Assembly (NCBI RefSeq): GCF_000002595.2
Contig: NC_057004.1
Span: 7,663,888 to 7,727,887, forward strand
Length of the DNA stretch: 64,000 nt
Direction: 5' to 3'
Origin: Chlamydomonas reinhardtii
Lineage: Eukaryota; Chlorophyta; Chlorophyceae; Chlamydomonadales; Chlamydomonadaceae
Below, piece after piece: positions 11,586 to 22,900 of the stretch. Each line of letters starts with the position of its first letter. The stretch's first letter is position 1. The position numbers and the translations under genes are program-made. The notes under the pieces are model-generated. The model was given only the letters and a program-made list of their open reading frames with translations. It was not told the DNA's origin and searched no databases.

Positions 11586-12684
11586 GGCGTGGCGCTGCAG
11601 CTGGAGCAAGCCATAGCAGTAGGGTCAGCAGAGTAAGCAGAAGCAGAGGCATGGGGTGTAGGATGTGTGCGTGGGCGTTCTATGGCGCGCGGCGTGGGGG
11701 TTTTGTATCGCCACGTGCTCTCGGGACTTTTAAATGTGTGTTGTGAGGTGGGTGGTAACTTGGTGACAATCATAGGAGTCGAAACTACTTTCGCGCGGCT
11801 CAAGCGGGCACCCTGCGGTTCACGGTATATAAGCTTGTGAGTCGTCGTTGTCGTGTACCTGGGCAAAGTGCGTTTTACAGGGTGCGGTGTGGAGTACCGG
11901 TGTGCAACGGAGACGTGGCAGGTGGGGTAAACTTTGTCGGAGATGGAGTACGCGAAGGCAAGGAAAACGGCCGCTTTGCACAGCACCTGCGATTAGGTGC
12001 GTTTTGGTCGTGGCGGTCATGTGCACAACAGTTGTGCAAGGTAGTGCTAGCACGCGCGCTTCGTGACCTACTAAGACAGGCTCTTAGCAGGCCACGCAAG
12101 ATTCGAGGAACTGGACGCTGGCGGCTGTACCTGCTTAGGGCAGTGAGAGCGGGCGGGAGCGAAGGGCGAATCGACAGGCGGACGGACTAGCAGGATTCAT
12201 GGCGACGACGTCCTTGAATGAAAGGGCTGATGGCGCAGCGATGGTAGAAGGATTGCAAGAGGCATGGGCTGTAACATGCCGTTCAGAGCGCGCGGTAGTA
12301 TGCCAGCCGCAGGCGCGTTGTACCCATATGATGAGCAGGAGGAAGAGGCCATGGCCCATGGGTGACCGTAGAGCTTCTGCGCCTGAGGCTAGCCCTAGAG
12401 CAGAGAACCCTTCCAGGCTCCAACCTGCGCCAGTGCTGAGATGAGGGGCATCAGCCGATGCCAGCGAAGGCCCGGGACTACGCTTTCCTGCCCCTTGCCA
12501 TGTTCCATCACGAGCGAAGGCCCGGGATGAGAGTGTGTCGGCACAGTGTGCCGGTGCGGGATCACCGATGGCAGCGGACTGAGATAGTCAGCACAACTAA
12601 GCACATTATAATCGCACAAAATATTTCTAAAGCCTATGTAAAGTTACAAGATTGTTTCGGCATAGTCGAGTGAGGCGAAATAGA
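11586..12684. other. B55 3'UTR and upstream region of PIG-P
   Basis: No gene supported. A TGTAA at 12270-12274 is a possible poly(A) signal for the B55 transcript, though it is about 690 bases past the stop. Sequence near 12590-12670 is AT-richer and may be promoter-proximal to the small gene starting at 12685. Confidence 0.4.
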
Positions 12685-13967
12685 ATGGCGGGAGATGTGG
12701 AAGTTCGGGGCTTTGCCCTTATGCTCGCAGTGCGAGTCGCATATTGTGAGCTAATACTCAGCAGCAACTGATGTATCAGCTGGTGTCAGTAGTAGCCTCC
12801 AAACATTGCGCCCGGTTGCGCGTTTCTCCCGCGCACCCCTCCGCAGTGGCCTTCCTGCTCTGGCTGTTCATTCCGGAGGCCTACCTGCAAGAGCTCGGGA
12901 TTACCTATTACCCCTCCAAGTGAGCAGCCCCGACACTACTGCGTGCCTGGCGCCTGCAACTACCTGCTGACATCACCCATATGAAAGCGACATGACAAGA
13001 AGGGACCCACATGCCACCTGCCCAAGCCAGTGTGTTGTCCTGTACCCTTCCCTTCCCCGCCTCGCCCTGAAATCCCCTGGCCTGCCTGCCCCGCCCCGAC
13101 CTGCCCTGGCCTGACCTGCACAGGTACTGGGCGGTGGCGGGACCCGCCTGGCTGACACTGGCCATCGTGTGGGGCTACTGGGTGTATGAGGGGTGGGTGG
13201 GGCCTCCCACACACGCATGCGCATATGCAGCGCTGGCAGGTGGTCCACACTCCACACCGTCCCGCACACTGCATGGCCGGTCCCCTTGCATCGCACCGCT
13301 CGCGCCAGACCACATGCGCACGGGTTGTATGATGAGATGACACGTGCCCACTGCCAGTGGGCTCAAAGCTGGCGCCCGCACCCCGGTCACGGTGCACCCT
13401 GGCACGTGCCGTGCTTGACTGCTGCCACCGTCGGGTTTTCCTTTTCATTAATCTTGGGCTTTGGGATACCACCAACCCCACCACCACCAACCCCACCACC
13501 ACCGTCACTGCCACACAGGCTCAACATGACGCGTGTGCCGCCGCTGTCTGACAGCCGCAACCTGGCAGGTGGGGGCAAGCGGGAGGGGCAGGCGGAGCGG
13601 GGCGCCGTACCAGGGTGAGGGTGCTGCAGCAAGAGGAGCCGGCCGTGGGGAATGGATGCAGTCCGTGGCCGTAGGTGCTTAGAGTGCTTGAAGACGGTAC
13701 TTCCCTCATCCTGCCCTCACCTCGCCTGCGCGCTCCTCGTTTGCAGACGCCCGATGCAAGTCTGCTGAGCGCGTGGGCCTCCGTGGCTACACGCAGCCCA
13801 CAACCCACGCCGTGCCGCCGCTGTGCCACATCCCGCCCGACATAGTCAGCCGCCATCTGTTTGGCGGCGGGGCCGTTGCCTCAACCCCAGCCACAGCGAC
13901 AGCCGCAGCCGCAGCCGCCGCAGAAGCATCCGTACCCGCCACGGGCGGCACCAGCGCTAGCCGCTAA
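12685..13967 (+). CDS. PIGP: PIG-P, subunit of GPI N-acetylglucosaminyltransferase
   Basis: ER-membrane subunit of the complex that transfers GlcNAc to phosphatidylinositol, the first step of GPI-anchor synthesis. Exons 12685-12745, 12847-12919, 13124-13192, 13519-13568 and 13747-13967 join in phase to 157 residues. The first membrane segment is RGFALMLAVRVAYLAFLLWL. The hallmark FIPEAYLQELGITYYPSKYW follows, then the second membrane segment AGPAWLTLAIVWGYWVYEG. The conserved tail LNMTRVPPLSD is present, with the late family motif IPPDIVSRHLFG. The short first exon was chosen because it supplies the missing start of the first helix with a GTGAGC donor in the right phase. After the last motif there is an Ala/Pro/Thr-rich tail of about 35 residues not typical of the family. 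Enzyme catalysis resides in another subunit (PIG-A). Confidence 0.9.
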
Positions 13968-14517
13968 CGCCCGTGAGGCTGTAGCTGGAGTGTGCGGCGG
14001 TACATCTGGCTGGCAGCAGCACGCCAGAGAGCCACGCCAATGGGCGACGGCAGGAGCTCGGCCCTGCGTCGGGATGCCGCTGCTGCCTGGGATGCCGGTG
14101 CCGGTGGCATGACGCGGTGCCGTTGCTGGGGTGCCGGTGCCAGTGCTGGTGTTGGCAGTGGACGGTGTGTCGGCAGGTGCCCGACAGATGGAGCTGCAGC
14201 GGAGAGGGGAAGGCCGCGGCAGGCCGACAAGTGCGCGCGCTGATGGCAGCACTGCGGCGGCGCACATGGCACCGGCTGAGGCGTGCAGGTAGGTAACCGG
14301 TTTGCAGGCAGGCAAGCATAGCGATGGGTGGTTGCAGTGGGCACTGGCCGTTGGGCACGCGAGACAGACAGGAGCACGCGTGAGGCACACGCCTGGCCCC
14401 GCCTGTCGGCGTGCCTATTCCCCAAGCGGCCTGAAGCCGTCGCCGCCACCGCCGACGGCAACACACATGCCGCCCGTACGCCACCCCATGACCCTGCACC
14501 CCATAATGACCCTGCAG
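13968..14517. other. PIG-P 3' region
   Basis: No coding sequence supported. GC-rich, with local GGTGCCGGTGCC-type redundancy around 14090-14160. No TGTAA signal was seen close to the PIG-P stop. Confidence 0.4.
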
Positions 14518-14825
14518 GCATCCGCATGAAGCGCTTAGCTGTCTGCGCTGCTTGCTGAGGTGGACCACGACGGCAATGGCGAGGTACAGTATCCCGAGTT
14601 CTTGGAGATTATGACCGTCATGCTGCAGCGCCTGGCCGAGGAGGAGGGCAGCGAGAAGAACGAGGGACAGGTGGGGCGGGCGGCGGACGGGAGGAAGCGG
14701 GGCGGCGGATGGGAGGAAGGGGAATAATGAAGAGGATAAGTTTTACGTCGTAATGAAATAGCAAGCCGCAAGAAGCAGGGCTTTCTTTCACGTGCGTTCC
14801 GTCTGGGCCCTTTCAGAAGCCCGGG
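14518..14825 (+). pseudogene. Inverted duplicate of exon 3 and flanking intron of the EF-hand gene
   Basis: This piece matches, on the opposite strand, 18639-18342 of the EF-hand gene. It covers the whole of that gene's third exon (second EF-hand) plus about 140 bases of the following intron, including the non-coding stretches CGTTCCGTCTGGGC and GAAGC. The leading CAG and the GTGGGG donor are kept, so it looks like a DNA-level copy rather than a retrocopy. A small deletion after the MKR codons puts the EF-hand out of frame, and several substitutions follow, one of them changing a Ser of the calcium loop to Asn. No neighbouring exons of the parent gene are seen, so it is a fragment, not a gene. 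Confidence 0.85.
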
Positions 14826-17209
14826 CGTATCCTTAAAACACCCCACCAAACCCCGCCCTGCCTACGCCTTCGCACCCACAGGCGCCTTTCGGCGGTAGTG
14901 ATGTGCGCGCATGGAGGGGCCAAGGGGCTGGAAGCTGCAAGTCGTGGGCCTCGGCTGCTGTGGGTAGCCCTGCCTGCTGTTGGCGGGGCCGGTGCCTTGG
15001 CATGGCTGGGGAGTGGTTCGCTAGCGCAGGGCTGCAGACTCGAAGCCTCAAAGCGCATGTGTGGGTAAATGCTGCACTCCGCTAACGAGTCGCCAAGTGG
15101 TTCCGCAAGCGTGAAAGAGTTGATGTTGTGGTTTTTGCAGTACATTGTTTCCGTAAAAGCCCTCTGGCCGATAGTCCGGAGAAGGGACAAAAACCGTGGG
15201 AAAGCGTTGAGTTGGACTGGCGTGCTGGAGGTACCAGTAGTAGCTTTCCCTGCTACTCCTGCTGGCATTCGTGCCAAGCATGCGGGAGCGTGCGCTGCAT
15301 GGGCCGAGCGGCGGGCACCGGGTCAGTAGCCTCTGTGCGTGGGCTCAGGGGCCCGGCATGAAGCCACGACAATACGACATGGTGTTCTATACACTTACCG
15401 CATTGGGGGCGGGTGGCAGCCTGGTCAGTAACGGCGGCCAGGGATGGGCCGTGCTGCGGTAGCGCCTGCAGCAGCTGGTCGCGAGGCAGAGCCGCATCGC
15501 ACCTGCAGGAAGGCGTATCTCCTGGGGGTGAAGGGACGCGGGATGCTGGGCTCCAGGGCTGTAGTGCAGGCACGGGTCCCTGAGCCCGGCACCGCAGTGC
15601 AGGGAAGCGCCGGAGGCAACGAAGGACGCAGTCCCTACCATACCGTACGGTACTATCATAACTAGACTGATTGTACAGACCTCGGGCGGGATCGCAGCGT
15701 TTGCTGGCGGAGCTGCTTGTCGACAAATAAGGAGACAGCCGTGCTGAAGGCCTGAAGCTGCCTACGACAGCGCGGCAGCTGCCGGTCGCTAGCGGCGCTT
15801 GTGTGCACGGCGGCACGCACCGAACCAATCTTGAAACACAGCCCTTGCATTAGACGCTAGCGGCCCGGGAGACGGCCCTGACGGATGCTACAGCTCCCGA
15901 GCAGCTGTGCGTGCTGTGCTAGGAAGGCGCCTGCGGCTTGTGGCTCCCTCAACTTCAGTGACACACTGACGCCACGCCATTCCGTGCTGCCGCCGCTGAT
16001 GGCTTTCGGGATCCATTGACCACGGAGGGAGCATTGGGACTTCTTGGCATTGGATTACAGGTCTTGGACATGGTGAACAATGCAGTGCACTGCGCGCGTG
16101 GAGCTACGACACTCGTTGTCACACAAGACAATGCCGGATGCCGCCCCGGGATGCAGCTTACGGCTTTCGGGGATTTAGGAAAGGCCGGCCAGCCAGCCGC
16201 TAACGCACGTCGGTACACACAACCTATACAGCTATACTCCCGCACGTCAACCCGCATGTACACACACGCTTCGCAAAAAAACTCTACCATGTACACACGT
16301 ACACGTTCCCATGTGCTTTCCGTGTGCGATCACGCGATCACGCACACACACATGGGCGTGCCCGCACGTGCGCACCTGTGCGTCATGCGGCGGCCGCGGG
16401 GCACACGATCACCCCTCTTGCTATCCCACTACTGAAGCCCGACACAATCAGTAGTCCTCGCATCAGCATGACAGCACCTGCCGATATCGCAACACCTAAC
16501 TGCTTCAACCTACACACCGAGCATGCATGCTTGCCCCTGAGTACACTACTCATCCGCCCGCCTTGCGCCCAGTCACAGACTTGCAGCACCCAGGAAACGC
16601 CACTTCCGTCCCGCACGCCACTTTTGCACCGCCGGTTACTGAAGACCGCTTGCACCATACTCGCACAGCCGCTGCGCAAAGAGCAACCTGGCGGGCAGCG
16701 CAGCAACCGGAGAGTTGTATGAACCACACACGGTCACACGCACTCCCAACATCACGCAGCCTCATGCACCGCACGTGCTGTCTATGTCATCATCAGGATG
16801 CCCGGACAACTGCTCCGGGGCGCACGGGAGCTCCTGCCATGGTAGATGAATGAATGGATTCAGTTCAAACGGTATGCACCAGTTCTGTTTCGTTCAGTCT
16901 CAGCCGTATAGCTCAAACTATGTGTTCCTAACCCACCTACCCCTCCAGCCTTGCTCCCTGTCCCCACACTCCCATAGCTACGTCCTATGGTACTCCGCCC
17001 CTGCCGCCCCCCGCCACACGAGCTGCTGTGCTCACAGCCCGGCTGGCTAGGCCCAAGCCCCTGCCGCACACACACACACGCGGGGGAGGGGAGGGGGCTC
17101 TTGTGTCTCAGCCGCCGGGGCATGCGCAGGCGCGGCAGGGGTGCGGCAGGGCTGCCAACCCGCCTTTCCTTCCAGCCCACTGCCCTGTGCCCTCCGCTCC
17201 CCTCGGCGC
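14826..17209. other. Gene-poor stretch between the duplicated exon and the EF-hand gene
   Basis: About 2.4 kb with no recognisable gene. A plus-strand open stretch around 16020-16435 and a minus-strand one around 15253-15828 are long for chance, but neither shows domain structure or sensible splice partners. The right end should contain the 3'UTR of the minus-strand EF-hand gene. A (CA)n run lies at about 17069-17081. Confidence 0.4.
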
Positions 17210-19378
17210 TCAGCTGCGCGCCACGCGGTCGTGCGGCCCCGACGTGGCGGTGCCCAGCCGCACGCCCATGGGCAGTTTGGCGCCGCCGCCGTACGGCACG
17301 CCGCCGCCCTCGTAACGCAGCTGCGGCAGCTGCTCGCCGGCGTCCGCACGCGGCCCGCCCCGCCCCGGGCTGTTGAGCGAGGAGGAGGGCATCAGCGCCG
17401 CGCCCCACTGCGCCGCCCCCGACAAGCTCATGGGCGGCGTCAACATCCGGCCCCCTCCGCCGCCGCCTGACCCTTGCCCCGCGCCGCCGAAACTGCCCAC
17501 CCCCGCCCCCGACGCGCCTGCCGTCCGCCGCCCGAACGCGGTGCCTCCGCCTCCGCCTCCGCCTCCCCCGCCCATCCCTGCCCCTGCGCTGGTCCGCTCC
17601 ATGGCCCCGCCTCCGCCCGGCCCCATGCCCATCCCGTTGAGCGAGGTGGTGCCGCTCATGCTGCGAGCCGGCCCCGTGGCGCCGGCCGGCAGGCGGATGG
17701 TGCTGCTGTGCACGAAGCGCAGGTCCAGCAGCTGCGGCTGCTCCATCAGCTGCCGGTGCGTGGGCGAGTTGGCGAAGTGGCCGTAGGGGCGCGTGCTGCC
17801 CAGCAGGTTGAGCGGCGGCGGCGGCGCGCGGCTGCTGGCCGCCGGCACCTTGGACGCCAGCGAGTTCACGATGCGCCGCTCATCCGGCCCCAGCGTGTCC
17901 AGCAGCGGCCCCTTCAGCGGGTCCACCTGGCCCAACCGGCGGAGCGGCCGGCCGCTAGGCGTGCGGCCCGGCAGGGCTACGCCGGCCACGCCGGCGGCGG
18001 CTCCGCCGCCGGAGGCGCCGCCTTCGGCTGCCGCCGCCGCCTTGGCTCTGAGCGCCTCCACCTCCGCGGCCTTGGTGGCCTGCAGCGCCTCCAGGTTGGC
18101 CTTGTCGCTGATCTGCTGGATCTGCGCCTGCACCTCCTTGTCGCCGTTGATGATGCCCTCCATCAGCCGCTTGCGCCGGTAGGCGGTGGCCATGAGCGCG
18201 AAGGGCACCTGCGGGGGGGGGGGGCGGATCGGGTTGAGGCTGGGTTGGGTTTGAAGACTACAGGGCTCCAACCGGCCGAAACGGAACGCACAGCCAATGA
18301 GGCTCTGTTGCTAGCAGCTAGCCATTTGTTTGTGGCATCATCCCTGGCTTCTGGAAGAGCCCAGACGGAACGCATGGGAACAAAGTCCTGCTTTTACATC
18401 TTGCCATTTCATAACGACTTAAGCCACCGTCCCCGCCTTCCTCCCATCCGCCGCCCCGCTTCCTCCCATCGCCGCCCGCCCCACCTGTCCCTCGTTCTTC
18501 TCGCTGCCCTCCTCCTCGGCCAGGCGCTGAAGCGTGACGGTCATAATCTCCAAGAACTCGGGGTACTCAACCTCGCCGCTGCCGTCATGGTCCACCTCAG
18601 CAAGCAGCGCAGACAGCTCAGCGCGCTTCATGCGGATGCCTGCAGTCATAAAATAAAATACATGCAACATTTCTATTGGCAAGCTTACGGGGTTGACAAT
18701 TATGGTGGAAATGGAGGCTTGGGGCTCGCAAATGCCAACGCTTTGCCATCGTTGCTGTCCCGTAACGGCAGTCAGCACCAACTGACGGCGGCGGGGTGCT
18801 TCCTGCCGGCATTCAGCTGCCTTGCCCCGCGGGCCAGGTAAACCCCAAGATTGTTCAACGTGCGGTTCTCTAGCACAGCGGCGTCTCCGAGCAGTTGCGT
18901 GCGTCCTCCGCCGCGTGTGTCCACGTCTGTGGATGCTCACTCTCGCCGTCGCCCCCCGCCTGGCGATGCCCCCAGTAAGGCCCCGCGCCGCGTTTACTTG
19001 TGCAATTGCCCCTATCCCAACCTCCAGCCGACCCACCTAAAAGCTTGAATGCCGCGCCAAGCTCCTCAGCGTCGATGGCCCCAGACCCGTCCTGATCCAT
19101 CAGCTCGAAGCATTCCTTCAGCTGCTGCTTCTGTTCGTCCGAAAGTTTTGGTTTGATGCCCTGTACATCGGAGGAGAGCGCAAACCAATGGCACGTCAAC
19201 CGAGTGCCAGCGTGACCTACTAGTAGGGCTGCCGCGGCGCGTCCCGAAACCTGTCAGGGCCCTGCCAGCAACCGACCTTTCCATGCTTTCTGAGCCATAA
19301 GGATACGGCTGTGTATAGGTCTGCGTTCACTTGTGATAAGTCCTTCTTCAGCGTCGCTGGAAGCTCGGGTTCTGCCAT
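17210..19378 (-). CDS. EF-hand protein with centrin-like calcium-binding pair and Gly-rich C-terminus
   Basis: Exons 19378-19277, 19160-19037, 18639-18485 and 18208-17210 give 459 residues. Residues 1-34 (MAEPELPATLKKDLSQVNAD...) are a short helical lead. Residues 35-127 hold two EF-hands: the loops DQDGSGAIDAEE and DHDGSGEVEYPE have acidic residues at positions 1, 3 and 12, so both should bind calcium. The pair resembles centrin or calmodulin (LSDEQKQQLKECFELMDQDG). The last exon starts with a basic helix (ALMATAYRRKRLMEG) and a coiled-coil-prone stretch (NGDKEVQAQIQQISDKANLE), then becomes Gly/Ala/Ser/Pro-rich and probably disordered. Such an EF-hand plus helix plus disordered tail is common among algal cytoskeletal or flagellar proteins, but no specific role can be read from it. 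Its third exon has an inverted copy at 14518-14825. Confidence 0.8.
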
Positions 19379-19931
19379 TCTATATGATTCTACAGGATGC
19401 TACATCATTGGAAGCATAATAAAAAGCCCTGGCACAGAGAAGCGAGCAAGGTGTGGGCCCAAGACCGCTTAGAAGGACGTTCGCAACCTGCCACAGAAGT
19501 CAAACAACAGAATCGTGTATCGGGGAATTCACATAAAATTGGATGCGTCGTTTGGTGCGGTTGACGTATGCCTGCCTCTCACGAGGAGTTGAAACATGGG
19601 CTCCTCCATCGCGGCAAGTTTACACGCCTGGCAGCACCTCCACACCACTGGCACCGCGTACCGCGAACCAGCATTACATTACTCCACTAAAGCATACTGT
19701 TTAGCTCTGGGCCCAGTGCTCTCGTGTCAGAACTGTCACGCCGAGACTACACCTCTTGAACCAGCTGCCTGCATTGCTCAATTGCCCCAGTGACAAGTTG
19801 ACATAGGAACCTATTTTAGTCGAAGCCGGCAAATTGGTGGCTTCAGGCTCGCAGGGGACAGCGCTGCAGAATGGACACGCTGTTTTGACCGGACTGCCGT
19901 GAGGTGCCTGTGGGCCTCTTCCGGTGTAGCT
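19379..19931. promoter_or_regulatory. Divergent upstream region of the EF-hand and MscS-channel genes
   Basis: About 550 bases lie between two start codons facing away from each other. It should contain both promoters. No TATA box, operator-like element or other ORF could be supported. Confidence 0.4.
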
Positions 19932-22900
19932 ATGAAGCAGGCATGCCTGCTGGGCGAGCTGCCGGCTCCTTGCCGGCGAGCTGCGCTGCTACGGTCGCAA
20001 CCGCATTTTCAGGCTGGCTCTCGCGCTGGGCGCCTCGTGCGTGTTGTCCCTACAACAGCAGCACCAGGCAGCGCCACTAGCAGCACTACCACCGCAACAG
20101 GGACTGCAGCGAGCGATTTGCCTTTGACAGGCCGAAGCGGGAACGCGCACAACCCAGCGCTGCCACATAAGCCCGGTTCCCCCGCACTTGCCACCGCCGC
20201 TGTCCCTCCCACCAGCGAGCCTTCAGCCGTGATACAGGTCAGCAGCCTCAGCGCTGCTCATTCGCATGCCTCCGGCTCCGGCTCTGGCTCCGGCTCCGGC
20301 TCCGGTGCGGCCGCGACACCGCCCACACCGCAAGCTGCTGCCACGCATGCCAACCCCTCACCTGCAGCGTCAGCAGGGGGGGTAGCAGGGGAGGCGAGCA
20401 CCGCAGCGCCCACTGCGCCATCCCAAGCGGCAACGACAGGAGCTGCGGCGGCGCCTGGTCCGTCAACATCGGCGGCGCCATTGGCAGCAGCTGCTACGCC
20501 AGTCGCAGCCGCCGCCACGCAACTCGGGGGAGCGGGTGAGGCATCACCCTCGGCAGCAGCAGCGCCATCAGCGGCGCCGGCTGGGACGTCCGGCCGCGCC
20601 GCCGCCGCCGCTCCCGTCGCCGCACCCACGCATGCAGCGACCCCGTCTGCCGCTGCTGCGACAATTGCGGTGGCGGCGGCCGCGTCGCCTGGGCGGCCGT
20701 CGCCCCCAACCTCGCCTGCATCGCCGGGGCCAGCCACGGCCTCGGCGGCGCCGCCACCCGCGGCCGCTGCGGGACCCGTCGGGGCTGCGCCGGCGGCAGG
20801 CGGCAATGGGACAGCCGGCGCCGCTGGTACGACTGCGTCCTCAGCGCCCTCCGCATCGGCGGCGGGGCCCTCAGCAGCGGCCGCCGCACCTCCGCCCGCA
20901 CCCGCACCTGCACCTGCCGCCGCAACGTCCTCGTCACCGCCCACATCAACGGCGGCAGGGGCGTCACCCGCGCAACCCGCGGCCGCAACGGCCGCAACGG
21001 CCGCAACGGGAAAGGCGGCGCCTTCTGCGTCCGCGCCTGCTGCCGCTGCTCCCGTTGCCGCCAGTGCGTCTGCTGCCGCTGCTGCCTCGGGGGCCACCGC
21101 ACCGTCCACACCCACCAAGGCGCCATCAGCAGCCGCCGCGGCCACGGCCACACCGCCCTCACCCGGCGGCTCACCCGCAGCGGCGCCGGCCGCCGCGGCT
21201 GCGGCCGCACCAGCTCCGCCCGCCTCGCCCGGCTCTGCCGCTGCGTCGGCGCCGTCCTCGCCAGCCGGCAGCTCTGCGGCCGCGTCGCCCGCCGGCACTG
21301 CCAGCACCACTGGCACCACGGCCCCTGCCGCTGCCGCCCCGGCCGCTGCCTCACCACCGGCGGCGTCGGCACCACCGGCCACCACCTCGGCGCAGCCCGC
21401 CGCGGCCGCCTCGCCCTCAGCAGCGCCCGCCCCTCCCGCGCCGTCGCCGCCTCCTGGCTCCCCAGCTGCAGGCGGGGCCGCCGCCGCAGCATCACCAGCA
21501 GCACCAGCATCACCAGCACCAGCACCCGCCTCCTCTCCCTCTCCTCCCTCCTCCCCCTCCCCGCCCGCTCCCGCCGCCTCCACCGCGGCGGCCTCCACGC
21601 AGACGCCACCCTCTGCCCCCAGCCCCTCCTCCTCCTCCGCCTCCTCCAGCCCCGGCATCTCCGCCGCCGCCTCGGGCTTCTCGCTGCGCCCCATCCACGT
21701 GGTGGTGTTCGTGGCCATATTCGCGGGCGGGGCGCTGTTCGCGGCGCTGGCGCTGCAGTTCACCGCAGACCTGGACTACCAGGTGGGGGGCGCGGGTCCG
21801 CGCGCGTGTGTGTGGGGGGGGGTAAAGGGTGGGTGGGGGGAGTGGTATTGGGCGTGGGTGGCTGGGTGGGGGTTTGGTGATTGTGAGGGTGGGTGGGTGG
21901 GTGGGTGTGCTAGGTGTGTGCGGGGGGGGAGGAGACTAGCGTTACCATTCTCAGTGAGCAACAAGAGAGGCTGGGTGAGGGGGCTCTTGGAGCCTCAGCA
22001 CATCTTCTCCCTCCACTCCTCCACCCCTGCCCTCCACTCCTCCACCCCTCCCTCCTGCCTCACCTCCCCCTGCCCCCCTGTCCCCCCCCCCTCCTCCCCC
22101 CCCACCCACACACACCAGGTGGCGCTGGCCACCGTGACCCGGCGCGTGACGCGGTCCGTGGCGTTCCGNNNNNNNNNNNNNNNNNNNNNNNNNNNNNNNN
22201 NNNNNNNNNNNNNNNNNNNNNNNNNNNNNNNNNNNNNNNNNNNNNNNNNNNNNNNNNNNNNNNNNNNNTCCGTGAGCTTCATCATCGGCGCCCCCACCGT
22301 GGTGTTCAACCTCAAGAGCCGCTTCTGCAAGGAGAACGCCTGGCAGGTGTGGGGGGGGGGGGGCCCGGAATGGGGGGGCGGAATGAGGGGGATAGGGTCC
22401 ACACCGTGAGGAAAGTGTGGTGGGGAAGGGGAATAGGGGTACAGGAGCATTGGCGTGTGTTTGTGTGTTTGTGTTGCTGCGGGTCTAACGGTGGAGGGCG
22501 GCTAGTGGGCCGGGGGGGGGGGTAGCCATCCATGGGATGGTGTGTATCAAATATGAAGTGAAGTGCCGACGTCCAGAGGTACAGCGGGCACACGCGACGC
22601 ATTCCATACCGTTGTTTCGCCAGCGGCAGGCTGCTGGCTCCCCCGTGTTTCCGTGGCGGCTAACGCTAAAAACTAAGGGGGGGGGCGGGCAGGAGGCCGC
22701 TCATGGGGCACACGGGCAGCACGTCAGTCAGCACCATCACCATCACCTCGTCGCGGCCGCCGACACGCCCCGGCCCGGCCCGGCCCGGCCAATAGGCCCC
22801 ACCCCCCAACCCCTTCCCTCCTTATCATGTGGCCGTTGATCCCTCCCCGCTCCCCGCTCCCGCTCCCTCCTTTCCCCTGCAGTCCGAGATGAACGGTGAC

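Noticed and set aside
17474-18841. 455-codon plus-strand frame
   Set aside because: Antisense to the last exons and introns of the EF-hand gene; Arg/Ala/Gly/His-rich with no recognisable motif.
20258-21763. 501-codon open frame antisense to the first exon of the channel gene
   Set aside because: An Ala/Gly/Glu-rich mirror of the GCN-repeat sense coding; it has no start context or domain, and the sense strand carries the MscS gene.
22719-22751. Possible additional exon with a His run (CACCATCACCATCACC)
   Set aside because: Inside an intron of the channel gene; the flanking exons already join in the right phase without it.
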